From Synanceia verrucosa (Eukaryota; Chordata; Actinopteri; Perciformes; Synanceiidae): a stretch of 64,000 bases of DNA. Made by a program: the position numbers and the translations under genes. This document shows positions 25,212 through 37,542 of the stretch, one piece after another. Location: positions 6,510,501 through 6,574,500 of the forward strand of contig CM056556.1 in assembly GCA_029721515.1 (NCBI GenBank). Reading direction: 5' to 3'. The stretch's first letter is position 1. The number at the start of each line of letters is the position of its first letter. The notes beneath the pieces were generated by a model, which was not told the origin of the DNA, ran no database searches, and worked only from the letters and a program-made list of their open reading frames with translations.

Positions 25212-28200
25212 GCCACAGACTGCCTTTGTCTGTCTGATAGAGTGTGTATTAGCAAGTAATGAGCTCCTAATTGTGTAGCCAGGCCATGGAGTCACTGCAG
25301 GGGTTGAAAAGCAGTGAATGAACTATATCTGCCAAAAACTCTGGGGCAAAGAGAGTGCTAGAGGAACAGAAAGACAGAGCACAAGGTGGGTGAGAAGAGA
25401 CATGAAGGGACACCAGATAGAGGCACTACATTAAGGAGGAGTGCTAAAGGGGAACCGATAGGGGCGTTACAATGGAAATGTTTATTTCAACAGAATGCAG
25501 ATGAGTGAAGGGTGCCAGTGACTGTGCCTGTATCTTATCTCCTCAACCAAATGGTAATAAGTCAAATGGTTTAAAAGGTAGCACATGTGGGACTAGTTCT
25601 CACTATGGCAGGTAATAGTCGAACTAAAGGTCACTTCAATAAGATTCCAGTCTGTGTGCTGTCTGTAAAAGGCCAACTCGGCCGTAGAAGTAATGTGACA
25701 GGGAAAGATGTGAACGGTGATGAGAAAGGTCACGAGACTACTGACCAATTTCATCCAACTAGTAATTACAGTCAGGGCAATGGGGCAACTCATTTTCTCT
25801 CTGTTAAGCTTTTCTCTCTCTGCTGTGACAGAAAACGTGGGTGATGTTCACTTGTGTGTTTTGCTGTGCATTCATGTTTGACCGTGTGTGTGTGTGTTAG
25901 CAGCTGTGTGCACAGTACTCTGTTCATCTAAAATCCATGTCGACGTGACGACGGTGCCTCCTGGTTTCACTACTTAATTCATCTTCACTAGTGAGCCTGC
26001 TTCATCTGATTTCATTCCCCTTTGAGAGACTCGGCTGCATTAGTCAGACCCCTAATGCTGTTACACTCACTCACACACAGAGCCCGAGACCACTATGTTG
26101 TCATGGTAATGGCTAAAAAAGTACTCTCACATTGCATTGTGAAAAAGGCTTCATGCGCTCACAGGGTTATGGACACCAACCATTTCCTTCTCGCTGCATA
26201 ATACGGCCATGCTCCCGCTGCTCCACATCACATGCAGACTCACGCTCGGAGTTGTGGTGCCTTGACTTCTGAATAGCTTCCGCCAGATCAATATTCACCA
26301 TCTACTCTGACGTTCTTCCCCTTGCTAATGTTTCTGAAGACCTCTGCCCCATTTCTGAGCGGGTGAAACTGCAAAAAGCAGCTGACTGGGCGTGCATCAG
26401 TGTGCATTTCCCTTCAGTGCAGCTACACCAGTAATATCTGTGGTAATGGAACGAGCTGTGGTGGTGGTGGGTGGGGGCGAAGGTGACACACTGTTCAAAG
26501 TGCTCTGCATGGTACCGGTAAAGACAACAAACCAAATGAAAACAAATGGCCTCTCGCAGAAAGCAGTTCCCACTCTTTGAGCTGTTTTTGTCAGTAGGTT
26601 TATTTGCTTTCATGTGAGTTTGTGGCAATTTAATAAGGTTTGGTTCAAGACTCTCACTGATCTGAGATAACCTGCAGGTGGGTCTATTACAAGTGAAAAC
26701 TGTGTGTGTGTACTTACAGTGTGTATGTGTGACTTTGTCCTTGGATGAATGTACTTTCCTTCCACACCCAAGTGTCTGTCCAAGTGGACACTTTTGTGTA
26801 TCATCAAATTTTATGTGTTTACACCCCTCTGTGTCCATTTATCCATGTGTCTATGTGTGTTGGTGGGTGTGCTCTAGTGCAGTAAAGAATGTGTGGCTGG
26901 CTGCAGAGGTCAGTCAAGGAGGAATCTATCATAATCCATCATAATCAGCCGCTATGCTGTTCCTTCAGGGCAGCTGGGCTCCTGACCCATAACGGACACG
27001 GTGAAGACGAGAATCACATGAGGGTGAAATGCGATGTTTACCAGCTTGACTGCTTTCTGCAGAAGACATTTTCAACACCATCGGGGGCTGCATAGACGAC
27101 ACGATCAAGTCAAGGCATTTACAAAAGCATGTGGTTAGTGAAGCAGCATTTTTTTCAGTGCATGCATGGTTATCATTTTGGAAATGTCACTTGGGAAATA
27201 CAGATGGAACTGAAAGATCAGATTATCTGTCTGTTAGGCTGATGGAGTGAAGGACATAATGCTGTATGGGCACGCAGGCATACAATGTTTTGGAAATTAA
27301 GATTATAACTTTTCTCAGTTTTAGTCTCACCTCTAACAATAGTTTGTTTTGATTTGGAGGCAGATTAGGCTGTCTCACTAGTTGCAAAGGTGTGTAAGGA
27401 GTCTGTTATACCTTTACAAAGTGGATGACTATGTTGGTCTGGCATCTTCTTTTCCTTTCCTTAGAAATATATGACATGGCAAATTATATTGTCTGTCATA
27501 GAACACATCAGGACTCAATAAAACATACTTTTGAAATACATGTCTAAATACAAACAAACATATATTTTAGATGCACTGCTTCTGATGTGCAGCACAGTGC
27601 ACGATCAAGACATTAAAAGCATTGCCAAGAGTCTCCAGAGAGCACTAACTTTTGAAGTACATTAATACAAAGCTCCATCAGAGTGTACGGAAATCCCACC
27701 AATCCTTCATTAAGTATCGGGCATCATTAGGCACAGGATGAGCTGACATATCGTCCTGGGCATAGAAGAAATTAGTCAAATCTAAAGCTTGCAGCTTCTC
27801 ATTAGAGAAGGCTGCCCAGAGATGGACTCAAATTACCATCTCAGCAGACAGCAGACCCTGGCAAGACTAACGGCTATGGCCAAATAATGACCCAAGCCAG
27901 GCCGGAACTTCCTGCCCTCTCGCCCAGTCTTCAACCAACCCACCTCCACTTTCATTTCCTCCCATACCTCTCTTCTGCTTCTCCTTCTTCATAACATCAG
28001 AGTGCATAAATGGGTTTCTGCTTCCCATTCCTGAGGAGCAGGAGCCCCCTTTCTTCTTTGCTATTCATTGAACAAGTGAAAAGAATTCATTTTGTAGGGC
28101 TTCTGCCAAGCCATGGTTAACAGGGAAGTAGAATTAAGGCAATTAACATGGGTTTTGCATTTGATTTTGGCTGGTGAGACTGTCTCTGTAAACAGCAGAC

Positions 28201-30680
28201 AGGATCAGGTGATTAGTTCCTGTGAAGATAAGCCTCTGCTGGGCCCTGTCCAAGAGAGGATTACCATATATATAGATGTGTATTGTGCATGCACACAAAT
28301 ATACACTGACTCTAGAAGAAGGAGAACACACATGCATAAGGACTGACAGCTCAAAGGGTTAAGCCATGTCTGTGCCATGACAGAGGTGGAGTCGTGTCTC
28401 CTCCAACACATCAACATCCTGCTTGTGCATCACTTCACCTCTCCTCCTCCAAACAGACTTCAAATTATCCCTGCCTGATTTGACCCTTTTATCATCCATT
28501 TAACACAGAGATTAATTCTTTGGATTCAGCAGGTTTTCAGGTTTGTAACAATGGGGAACTCAATATCAATATCAAGAGGTCTTGAGTTAAAGCCCTGAAA
28601 TTAATTGTGACAAATAGGCAATTATTTCAAGTTGGCCAAATTGAGATTGATCTTATTTGTTCATTTATGCACTCGCCTGGAGGAGGAGCCCTCAAGTGCG
28701 TGATAGCGTTCACATCACTAGATCTAAGAGGTTGCTAAATCAGATGTCTGTCCGAGTGAGTGAGTATGCAATAATAGGTGAAGAGAATTTCATTGGCACT
28801 GTCAACTAAATGTCAAACTGGTGTGAAGTTAAGAGCCGGTCCCATCAATCCCATTGTACTTTTCCCCATGGATAGGGGTAGATATGTGAGTAACTGAGGC
28901 TTTACCTATCTCCTTCTATTGCTCCGTCATGTCTGGCCAAATACTTTCAGTGCTCTCAGAATAAGATTATTGAAATAAGACATTTTGGTATGCAAAATCT
29001 ACTATGGCATGTAATCTTCATACTTAAACCTGTGAAAGAATCTGTCAGATTACTATCAATAACACATATATCTACATTACGTTCAGGAGGGGGAAAGAAA
29101 AGTCAATGCAGTCTGCGTATCAGGGAAATTTTCCACTCTGTAGCACCTCTATTATAAATGTGATTTCACTTCAGCAAATGGCTTGTTTCATGAGCCAGCG
29201 TTTCTCATGTGTGAGCCCTGGACTTAGAGTTTAGCCCCGACCTATTACGCAATCCTAAAGCGTCTTGTGTAATAGAAGTATTCTGCAAAAGGTCTCTGTA
29301 ATCCGAAAGATTAATCTAATCCTGAGGATCAATGCACTGCCAGCAACATTGTGCTTCTAAAATGTGTTTTTACCTCCAGTGATATTAAGACAATTTGCAT
29401 ATTTATCACGCAGGACACTGAATGTGTATGTAATAATCACACTTGGCAAGCAAAAGAGAAAAACAAGAAAAACAAATGTGAGTGATTGCAATCACAAACT
29501 GTGCCTAGTCATGATAACCATTTTACTTATGATTAGAGGTTTGGAAGATTGCATCAAATTACAGCATCCAAAGCTGGGAGATGGACCACTCACTGGAATG
29601 ATGATGTGGTATCATAATTACAAAACAATTATGCCTGAGGTTAAAGGTATGTCCACCCAGCGGTTTAGTGCCTCATAATCAGCACCGAAGGCATTCAGCA
29701 GCTGATTGTGTAATGTATAATTTCCCTACACTGACGGGTGTCATGAAAATAAACACAGTAAAAAGTACAATTCTACAAAATATTAGGGACACATTTTGGG
29801 CAGCATCTTCTTTTAAACATTTCTATTACTTCTTTTTCCCCTTAACCTATACCTTATCTTCTGTGGCTGATGCAGACTCTGAGAGACAATTTATTTTGGA
29901 TTCACCTCATCCCTTTTGAGTTGAGTAGAAAATACTGAATCCATTTTCAAAGTCATAATATATAAAAACACATGTAAATTTTCAGCCAGGTCGACATAAA
30001 CACACAGGATCATCGGCCCTAGTGTTATCTGAGTTTCTCTCTGGGTTTCTGTTGGCCTTCAGCGTGCTGTTTGCTTGGTTTGATGCTGGAATTTCAGTCC
30101 AAAATAGCCTGTCGGCGTCCACTCCGGCTGCCACAGTGGCTGTGAGACACAGTACAGCAAATGACTGCTGATCACTGGGGACAGCAGGGGAGCCAGCTGT
30201 CAGCCTGCCAGGACCGTTCCCTGTGCGACCGTAGGCAAAGCAACACAGTGGACACATGCAGCAGGTCACTCTCCTCTCTGAGATGAACAATGGATGAATG
30301 GATGAAGATAAAGGAGAGGAATTCAAGGTGACTAGCCCAGACAAAAATGATCAAATGTGCTGTGTAAGCACCAAACAAAATAATCCATGTCTCTATAACT
30401 GTGTGAAATTTCTGACTGAATTCATCAATATACTTCAACACTTCAAGGTCAAGAATTTATAAAGGCTCAAAACCTCAACAGAATTAGACTTTCATTTCAA
30501 ATATTCAACACTAATCACCATCAAACCAACCTTGGATAGGTTTCTTCTAGCTATGAAAAACACATAGAATAAAACAACATGATAAAACAACATAATGAAA
30601 AATTACATAAAGTGTAAATTAATTGCCTTGATGATTTAGAGGCAGGATCTGTGCGTATCCAAAAGATTAATTGTCTTCAA

Positions 30681-31180
30681 GAGCTGTGCAATATTATGAT
30701 ATATATTGGGGGGTGTCCCAATCCGATACTGATATTGCTCCAATATCATATCAAACAACAAGTATAGGATTATATCGGCCTGCAAGTATGTACGATTTGT
30801 GGATCAATACTGGTATTGGACAATACTCAGGGCTGCAATATCAGTACCACATCGTAAGTGGAAAAAACGGTACGCCCCAATATATATCGTAGTGCAATGT
30901 AAAAATGTTTACAGTAGCATATAAGCCTCTGTCGTTTATACCGTAATTTTAACATGTATGCTACTAGGTTAGCTCTGTTGCTACAGTAACATTAACATTA
31001 CTCTGGTTGTGGTTTAGATACGCCGTGTAAAGCACTTAAACGTCAGAATGACCTTTGGATAATCCAAATGTATCATGAGAGTTGAAAACATGTTGATTGT
31101 ATGAAGCATAGACATAACAGTATGAAGGCTAATGTAACTGCAGCAACACAAAGACTCGTTTAAATGACAATACAATAGAA
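30681..31180. mobile_element. hAT-like element (GCTGTGCGATAT family), copy 2, interrupted
   Basis: It starts GAGCTGTGCAATATTATGAT and then matches the reverse complement of 6290-6600 almost continuously, for example CGTAATTTTAACATGTA, ACTCTGGTTGTGGTTTAGAT and ACGCCGTGTAAA. The match is broken only by an inserted element at 30707-30879. Similarity fades beyond about 31100-31180; the right end may be near 31332 (GATATCGCATCATAGCTTG) but I am not sure. Confidence 0.7.
30707..30879. mobile_element. Small hAT-like MITE nested in copy 2
   Basis: A 173-bp insertion begins TGGGGGGTGTCCCAATCCGA and ends GGTACGCCCCA. It is flanked by ATATATAT on both sides (30699-30706 and 30880-30887). The sister copy near 6580-6592 shows the uninterrupted site, TACGATATATATCG. 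Because the duplicated target is itself AT-repetitive, its exact length is less certain than the insertion itself. It is related to the outer element at 32.5-34.2 kb (GGGTGTCC(C/T) start; GATTATATCGG(C/T)CTGCA inside). Confidence 0.75.
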
Positions 31181-32536
31181 AAAATACTACAGCACTAGCA
31201 CGAGCACCAGCTTTCATAGCGTCAAGACTGATTAATTCAACTTTTAAGCTAAGTAGCATCAAGAAACAGAGTGGGTGTGGCAAGAAACAATCACATTCAC
31301 CTGTCTATCTGAGGATATCGCATCATAGCTTGTGTTTCAAAGTAAATGGAACTTATTATTATTTAATTCATTTTGAAAGAAAGAAAGACAATACATAGTT
31401 GAACCATCTATCGTGTTGAAATGCCCATCTCTTCTAGTCAGTTCATTTAAATGAACTTCTCCTTACGCTCATCCCGACCATTCCTGCCTCTTGTGAGTGG
31501 TTTGCTGCCTTACACAGACAATGAATGGGATGCTGCAGCTCTACTACCTTGGCATGTAGAGTACAAGGTGTAGATTATTTTTCACTGTAAAACAATGTGA
31601 TAAAGAGAAGCTGTTTGAATTGATAGTGGGGTTGGATTTAAAAAGAGAAGAATGAGTTGTTGTTTTTTTTTTTTTAAGTTCCACCTCTTCTCCAATAAAA
31701 CTGAAGAGAGTTTACAATTTCCTTCCCTCACAGTCCACTGATTAGACAGAGCTACGTAAATCTCCTGTCCTCTGGCGCTCTGCCTCTCATGCAGTATGTG
31801 AGCGGTGAGGATGGGTGTGTGCAAACCTGAATGTGTTGTAAAATACACTGAGAGACTGCAGCAATCTAAAAAACATTCTGCGCCTGAGTTCCACTTGAAG
31901 CACATCTCAGGTTACCCTTTATGTCTAGCACTGTAGACAGTTAAAATCAATGCTTTGCACAAACTGTACTCATGGTTACATCCACTGGGAATAACTTTAG
32001 ATAGTACACAATGTATTGAATAAAAGTACTTATGAAAAGCAAGCATGACATTAGTGGACATAATGCAAATGGCCAGTAGTCTCAAAACATCTCCCTTCAA
32101 TAGATAAGCAGATTCTTTTAAGACTTTGATCTTGGCCTCCAAATGGATCACCAAGGTATGTGCATCACTGTTACGATCAATACACAATCAATATGTAATG
32201 AGCTCTTTTCTAACTTTTTTCCAGTACATTTCACTGCTCTCTGTTTCACTCTGCTTCCATCCATCTCAGGGTTCATGAAGCTTCATGACTAATAGATCAG
32301 AGATGCTCAAAGACAATGGACACTGAACCTTCATCCTACAAAGAGAAAAATACAATATGACTTACACCGAATGTGCAAATACAGTATGTTCCACTGGTCA
32401 GAAGCGTGAAATGTGTGTAATTGTAGTGTGTTGTAACGGAACTTAGATACTGCTTACAGCACTGCTTACTGCTTACTGGTAATCTTGGGAAACTACTGAG
32501 AGTATGCAAGATTGTAAAAATTAAGGGTGTCCTGAT

Positions 32537-33232
32537 TAGGGTTGGGTATCGAGTATCGAGTATCGATTGGAACCGGGACTACATTTCCGATTCTCCCGGA
32601 ATCGTTCAAAAGTTTAAATTTCGATTCCTAGTTTCAATACCCAGCCCGCCGACTGGAAGAAGAGGCCGCTGAACACCAACGAAGAAGCGTCCACCGGAAG
32701 TGTTTGCTTAACCGAGCGAGTCCAGCATGGATAGCAAGCGTTGGCGGTCTAAAGTGTGGCTTCAGTTTTCTAAAAAGAACGAAGTCTCTGCAAAATGCAA
32801 CACTTGCGACAAGATTATTTTGTGCATAGGAGGGTGCACGACGAACATGAAAAAGCACCTCCTCCGAGTTCAGGGAGTAGACATAAATGAGTGCCCGTCT
32901 TTGACGCTGCGCCCGACCGTCCTCCGCTGCCTCATCCTCCGGCTCCGGAGTTCATAAATTTGACATTTATATTGTAGTTGAAAACACCCCTGTGAGAAAT
33001 TCATAGTGAAGTTCATAAAAGTAAAAAGTTTATAGAATTAAAATTGATGAAGAAGGTCAGACTATTTCATTCAGAAAGACCGTTGGTTAGTTAGCTCATT
33101 TAAAATATCCAAAACTTTTTCTGACCCTGCCTCTTAAAATAATCGGAATCGAGAATCGTCAGGAACCGGAATTGAATAAAGGAATCGAAATTGGAATCGG
33201 AATCGTTCAAATTAAAATGATGCCCAACCCTA
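32537..33232 (+). mobile_element. Short hAT element with BED finger, perfect TSD
   Basis: The ends are TAGGGTTGGGTATCGAGTAT and GATGCCCAACCCTA. It is flanked by a perfect 8-bp duplication GTCCTGAT (32529-32536 and 33233-33240). When one flank is removed, the surrounding element reads continuously as GGGTGTCCTGATACAATAAT. It is 696 bp with inner GGAATCG-type subterminal repeats. It carries a BED-finger frame but no catalytic region. Confidence 0.93.
32727..32957 (+). pseudogene. BED zinc-finger fragment of a hAT transposase
   Basis: The frame begins MDSKRWRSKVWLQFSKKNEV and continues with SAKCNTCDKIILCIGG and TTNMKKHLLRVQG. This is a BED finger of the S(K/R)VW...F...C-x2-C...TTNMKKHL type, close to the ends of many ZBED transposases. 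The second histidine expected after KHL is missing (LLRVQG). A frame change may follow, since the next residues look random. It ends far short of a transposase. Confidence 0.75.
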
Positions 33233-33435
33233 GTCCTGATACAATAATGATATCGGTCCCATATCAGCAAAAAAAACAAGTATCGGATTATATCGGTCTG
33301 CATCTAAAATCTCCGATATCAGCACTCTGATACCATCCGATATGAACATTCCAATGCGAGCAGTCCATTCCAAACTCCGCTCCAGCTCTTCCATCCAGCA
33401 GCAGAGCCCAATGATCACAACAACAGCTGTGCTAA

Positions 33436-33889
33436 TGCTGCGTTCCAGTTGTATTTGGAATTTCCGAGTTCCGAGTCGGAAGTTTCAACTGGAACATCCC
33501 CCGAAGTCAGATTTCCGACGTGGAAAGTCGGATGACCCTCACCCCAAATTGACCACAACGTCATAAACCAAGATGGCATCGCCCTGGATTAGCACCGTGT
33601 AACGTTATACGTTACAGCCTACACTACAGTCAAACATTTTTCCCACACATAGTTACACTGGAGAACAAACACACACCCTCTGCATCTTCTTTGTGCCTAT
33701 TAATTGTGTTTGAGGATCTCATATTGCTGCATTAGCTTTCTATAGACCGACAGAGCAAGCACAACAAAATTTTCATTGGAGGCGTCCAACTTAGTTTTCC
33801 GACTTGTTTACTGGAACGCAGTCAACACGGGTGTGAGGTCATTCCCAGCTCCGGCCTCCGACTTCCGATGTAAATGGAACACAGCATTA
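33436..33889. mobile_element. MITE with GCTGCGTTCCA ends, nested
   Basis: It starts TGCTGCGTTCCAGTTG and ends AAATGGAACACAGCATTA. The inverted termini share GCTG(C/T)GTTCCA, and the interior has GGAATTTCCGAGTTCCGAGT and its complements. Flanks TGTGCTAA (33428-33435) and GGTGCTAA (33890-33897) match at 7 of 8. It sits within the outer element 32523-34212. The family resembles abundant fish MITEs of this TIR, but the superfamily is not certain. Confidence 0.75.
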
Positions 33890-33930
33890 GGTGCTAACAA
33901 AGCAGAAGGAGCAGGAGTGAGTTTGGCTGT

Positions 33931-34185
33931 GTGGTAGGATTTTTTGTAAAAGTCCGAAAAAGACGTTGCAAAACGAGTTTCCTGTGGTGGCACAGAACGA
34001 GGAAGTTTGATACAACCAACCTCATCGCACAGTTAAAGCAGCATCACAAAAAACAGTATGGGGATTTTTGCAAGACCTCAGAGGCAAAGAAAAACAGTAT
34101 AAGTAATAAAAGTTTGTGTGATTCGTGCTGTTTCGGAGCTATATTGGTATTGGTCAATAGTCAAGGCTCCAATATAGGTATCTGA
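33931..34185 (+). pseudogene. Degraded BED-finger fragment
   Basis: The frame reads MVGFFVKVRKRRCKTSFLWW, then RKFDTTNLIAQLKQHHKKQY, the DTTNL...L..HH..Y portion typical of hAT BED fingers. The C-x2-C part is not preserved (only one cysteine, CKTSF). It belongs to the outer element at 32523-34212 and stops without a catalytic region. Confidence 0.55.
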
Positions 34186-35907
34186 AAAGAAAAAGTTGTA
34201 TTGGGACAATGATCCAATCAAAAAAACACAGTTCAGTGCTAACTCTTTTCCACAAAAGAAGCCTGCAGAACTAGCTCCAAAAGGGTCCACAGGTAGACGG
34301 GCAACTCTTTCAATCATTTCACTTGGGCTGAATGTAATGATTGCTCAGGCTTATTACAGTCCTGTGACAGCCACCGATAACTGAGTTCTTTCTTTTGGTG
34401 GTCAGAGGTTGAAATGAGAATTTCAACAAATGTAAGAAAAAATGTTTTTGTAGAATACTTCCAACTCCAGCTCTAAAGCTGCACTGTTATCCTAGTTTGA
34501 AACAGGACTCCAGTCATGTGGCTTTGTTTAACAGCGATGGGAACTAAAGTCCTCCTTAATCTCCGGCCTTCTCTGTGTGACTAGGACTGGAAGCATCAAC
34601 CATATCGGCCAGCGCGAAAGCGCAACATCTCTTTCTGTCTGTCGCTCTCTTTCCTGTTCCAAAGACACGCAAAGATAAGCACAGGCACAGAGACTTATTG
34701 GGCCGACTGGCCCGTCTCTGGGATGCCACAGTGCAGAACTACAAAGCATAATAAGCAGGAGACAATGGGATTCTGTCTCCCAGTTCAGTGGGAGAAATGA
34801 CCCGAATAGCCTGCCTTTGGTTCTGAATGGAAATACGTGACCACCTGGCCTGTATGTGTGGCCTGGTAACACAGAGCAGCTAATGGAGCGCACATTTTGG
34901 TTGATTGAGGAGATACTTAAGTGGCTATGTCAGTTGTCTAAGTGAGCCATTTAAGAGGCAAGAGAGTGTGCACGGCAAACTATAGTGTCTTAACATACAA
35001 GACACTGAAAAACAAAGTAACTCAGATATTAGCTTCAATAGTCGTTTTGCAGATTGCCCTGTACGGTTGTGGTGAGCGAGCAGGTAAATTAACTCCTGAA
35101 CTGTTCTGCTCGTTGAACATAACAGCACCACGCAAAGCGTCAGGGTTTCTTACAAAACTCCTCATGAAGACATGAGCTGTCAGAGCTCTGTGACATTATT
35201 TATGACGAATGGTAGGAAATACTAATCATGGGAGGATGTTAAACAACTGTACAAGTATTTTTAAAGGTTAAACACATGAAAACAAGCTGAAACACACTCA
35301 TGCGTTTTATTGGTACATATAAATCAAAGGGAAATGCTCCCATTGACATTCTATGCATTCATACACTCACTCATACACTCATACATAAGCACAGAGAGAC
35401 AGGATGTGGCTGGACTACTGTGTAATATCTGATATGAGTGCTTATAAAGTCTGGGATTACAGTGAGCAAGAATTTTAAATACATTTATTTCATATATATG
35501 TACACATATGTTGCAAAATCAGGTTTATGACCTAAAAGAGCTTTGCATTAAAGGATATTTGACCCAGGCAGCCGTGGGAGTTTGAGTAATGCAATACTCA
35601 CTTATTATGGTGGCATATACAGTATATCACAATGCTGATCTTTAACAAGCAGTAATCATCCTGTGGTGCAGGGGGCATCACTGACGCAAAGCTAATTCAT
35701 CTTTACGACGTTGTAGCTAAATTCATTTATATCAATACTCCCTCTGGTGAATAGCCGAGCAGACCAACTGAACAGAGTAAATATAATTTCAGACTGCACA
35801 CCACAACACCATAATGGCATTGCAACATTCCACCAACAGTGGGTCGTGTGGCTGCATCTCATATTACATAATAGCACTGATTTATCTGTAACAGCTTTGA
35901 GGGCAAG

Positions 35908-35955
35908 TGCAAGGCTGCAAGGCTGCAAGGATGCAAGGCTGCAAGGATGCAAGGC
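35908..35955. repeat. 8-bp minisatellite TGCAAGG(C/A)
   Basis: Six tandem 8-bp units in the order TGCAAGGC, TGCAAGGC, TGCAAGGA, TGCAAGGC, TGCAAGGA, TGCAAGGC. The C/A alternation suggests a 16-bp higher-order unit. Confidence 0.95.
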
Positions 35956-36884
35956 TAGGAGTCCAGTCCAGCACAAAGCAAAGTCATTGTAATAGGTATT
36001 GCAACCAAAATCCAAATAGATTTAGAATTTAATATGACTGGTTCATAGGTAAGCTAGAATATTAACCAATAGCAATGTCCTGCCAAAAGCACAAAAATTC
36101 TGGTCTGACAGTATTACACCCCTGGTCAGGCTATGAGCTAATAGAAGGCTGAAGCACAACTTGTTTATTTAAAGCTGACAACACACAAGCAGTATGAAAA
36201 CAAGCTACCGAGGGAAGGTTTTTGACATCCATCATGTGTACTTTTGCACCAATAGAACAGTTGACAGGGGGGTCTGGCACTGAATCTCTGTTCCACATTT
36301 CATACTTCTGCCACACCGACAAACACATATTCATATGCAAAAGCTTGTCATGTGGAGGAAACACAAGCTAACCCTTCCTGTGATCACTAACAAGTGAAAA
36401 ATAAGCTGAAAGACATTTCAGAGGTCTTGTGTTTGCTTACATAGAGTGCTGCAACAGGCATTTCTCAAAGCATAACATTCTGACTTGTCATAGCAGGAAA
36501 AGCTCAGGTGTTACTAATAACATTCACAGTGGCTCTGTCTATTCAAGTGTCCCAGTAAGCCGTGACAGTGGCAGCGAGCCAGCACCAGAAAGCACAATAC
36601 GAGGACCCTGAAACCAAAGGAGCTAAATGGGACTCAGCCATCATGATTTTATTGCTTACACCTATGCCTTTCCTACTGAGACGTGTCAAAATGTCAAAAA
36701 ACTCTCCCAGAAATGACTTAACACATGCTGAGCTCATTAGAGTGTGTCCCAAATGCTTTTATTTTAATAAAAAAAATCCCATAAGTGACAAAAAAAGTTA
36801 TACTAGCATGTTAGCTTCAAGCACGCTATCTAAATGGTAAACTTGCTCAAAACATAGAGATGGATCAGCCCACACATGTACAGG

Positions 36885-37180
36885 AGAGCTGCAACGGTTA
36901 ATTACTTAGTTGTCATCTATTAAACTAATCACAACATAAAGCCTGAATTTTCCAGTTTCAGCGTCTTAAAATTTTCACTTTTTCTCCCTCATCTATGACC
37001 ATAAACTGAACATATTTCAGGTATGGACACAGTCATTTAAAGAGGGAAAATCTGATCACCACTCATTTTCACTGACTGGTTTATTAACCTAATTGATTAA
37101 CCTAGAAAACAACCTGAAGATCTATGGTCAGTGAAAATAATTAGACAATCTGATATCATCAAGTAATTAACAGTCCTGGA
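36885..37180. mobile_element. Degenerate MITE (AGAGCTGCAACGG end)
   Basis: It starts AGAGCTGCAACGGTTAATTA CTTAG; the sequence near 37150-37179, reverse-complemented, reads CCAGGACTGTTAATTACTTG. These share the TTAATTACTT core as inverted ends. The start resembles an abundant fish repeat that begins AGGGCTGCAACTAACGATTA. No target duplication is evident. Confidence 0.45.
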
Positions 37181-37237
37181 CAACTAACCCTAATCCTTAC
37201 TCTAACTCCAGGACTGTTACGTACTTGGTGATATCAG
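37150..37237. repeat. 30-bp inverted repeat (hairpin)
   Basis: The left arm (37150-37179) starts CTGATATCATCAAG and the right arm (37208-37237) ends GGTGATATCAG. The arms pair over 30 bases with three mismatches, around a 28-base spacer. The left arm is the right end of the degenerate MITE at 36885-37180, so the structure may come from two MITE ends lying head to head. Confidence 0.85.
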
Positions 37238-37542
37238 AAAATAATCATTGAGTCCTCACATGACATTTCAGGTATTATTTTAAGGGGAAAAGATGAAAAA
37301 AAATGCATACAGTAATTCAATTAGTACTACAATTATTTCCTCATGATCACTCACTTTAAGTGTTTATCTCTGAATCACTTAATAATAGGCTTCTCACTGC
37401 ATGTTATTACTGAAATGCACAGTTGTTTTTTTTGGCACAGTAGCCTAATATAATCAGATTTGTCATGTCATTGATTGGAAACCCACAGCTGCATGGTTAA
37501 AGGGAGTAAAGTGCAAACTGCTGTCCTTTCTACAAACTGCTG

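Larger units (their letters stand above)
32523..34212 (+). mobile_element. hAT-like element hosting two further insertions
   Basis: The left part reads AAGGGTGTCC then GATACAATAATGATATCGG. The right part reads AAAAAGTTGTATTGGGACA, so GTGTCC..ATACAA and TTGTAT..GGGACA are inverted. The family is recognisable from the GTATCGGATTATATCGGTCT block shared with 30707-30879. It is interrupted by an hAT element (32537-33232) and a MITE (33436-33889). Its own target duplication could not be read. A degraded BED-like frame lies near its right side. Confidence 0.6.

Noticed and set aside
26302..26838. Longest plain open frame (178 aa, minus strand)
   Set aside because: The composition looks random, with His and Ser-rich stretches from CA/GT-like sequence. 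There is no recognisable domain, it has no splice context, and it overlaps frames on the other strand.
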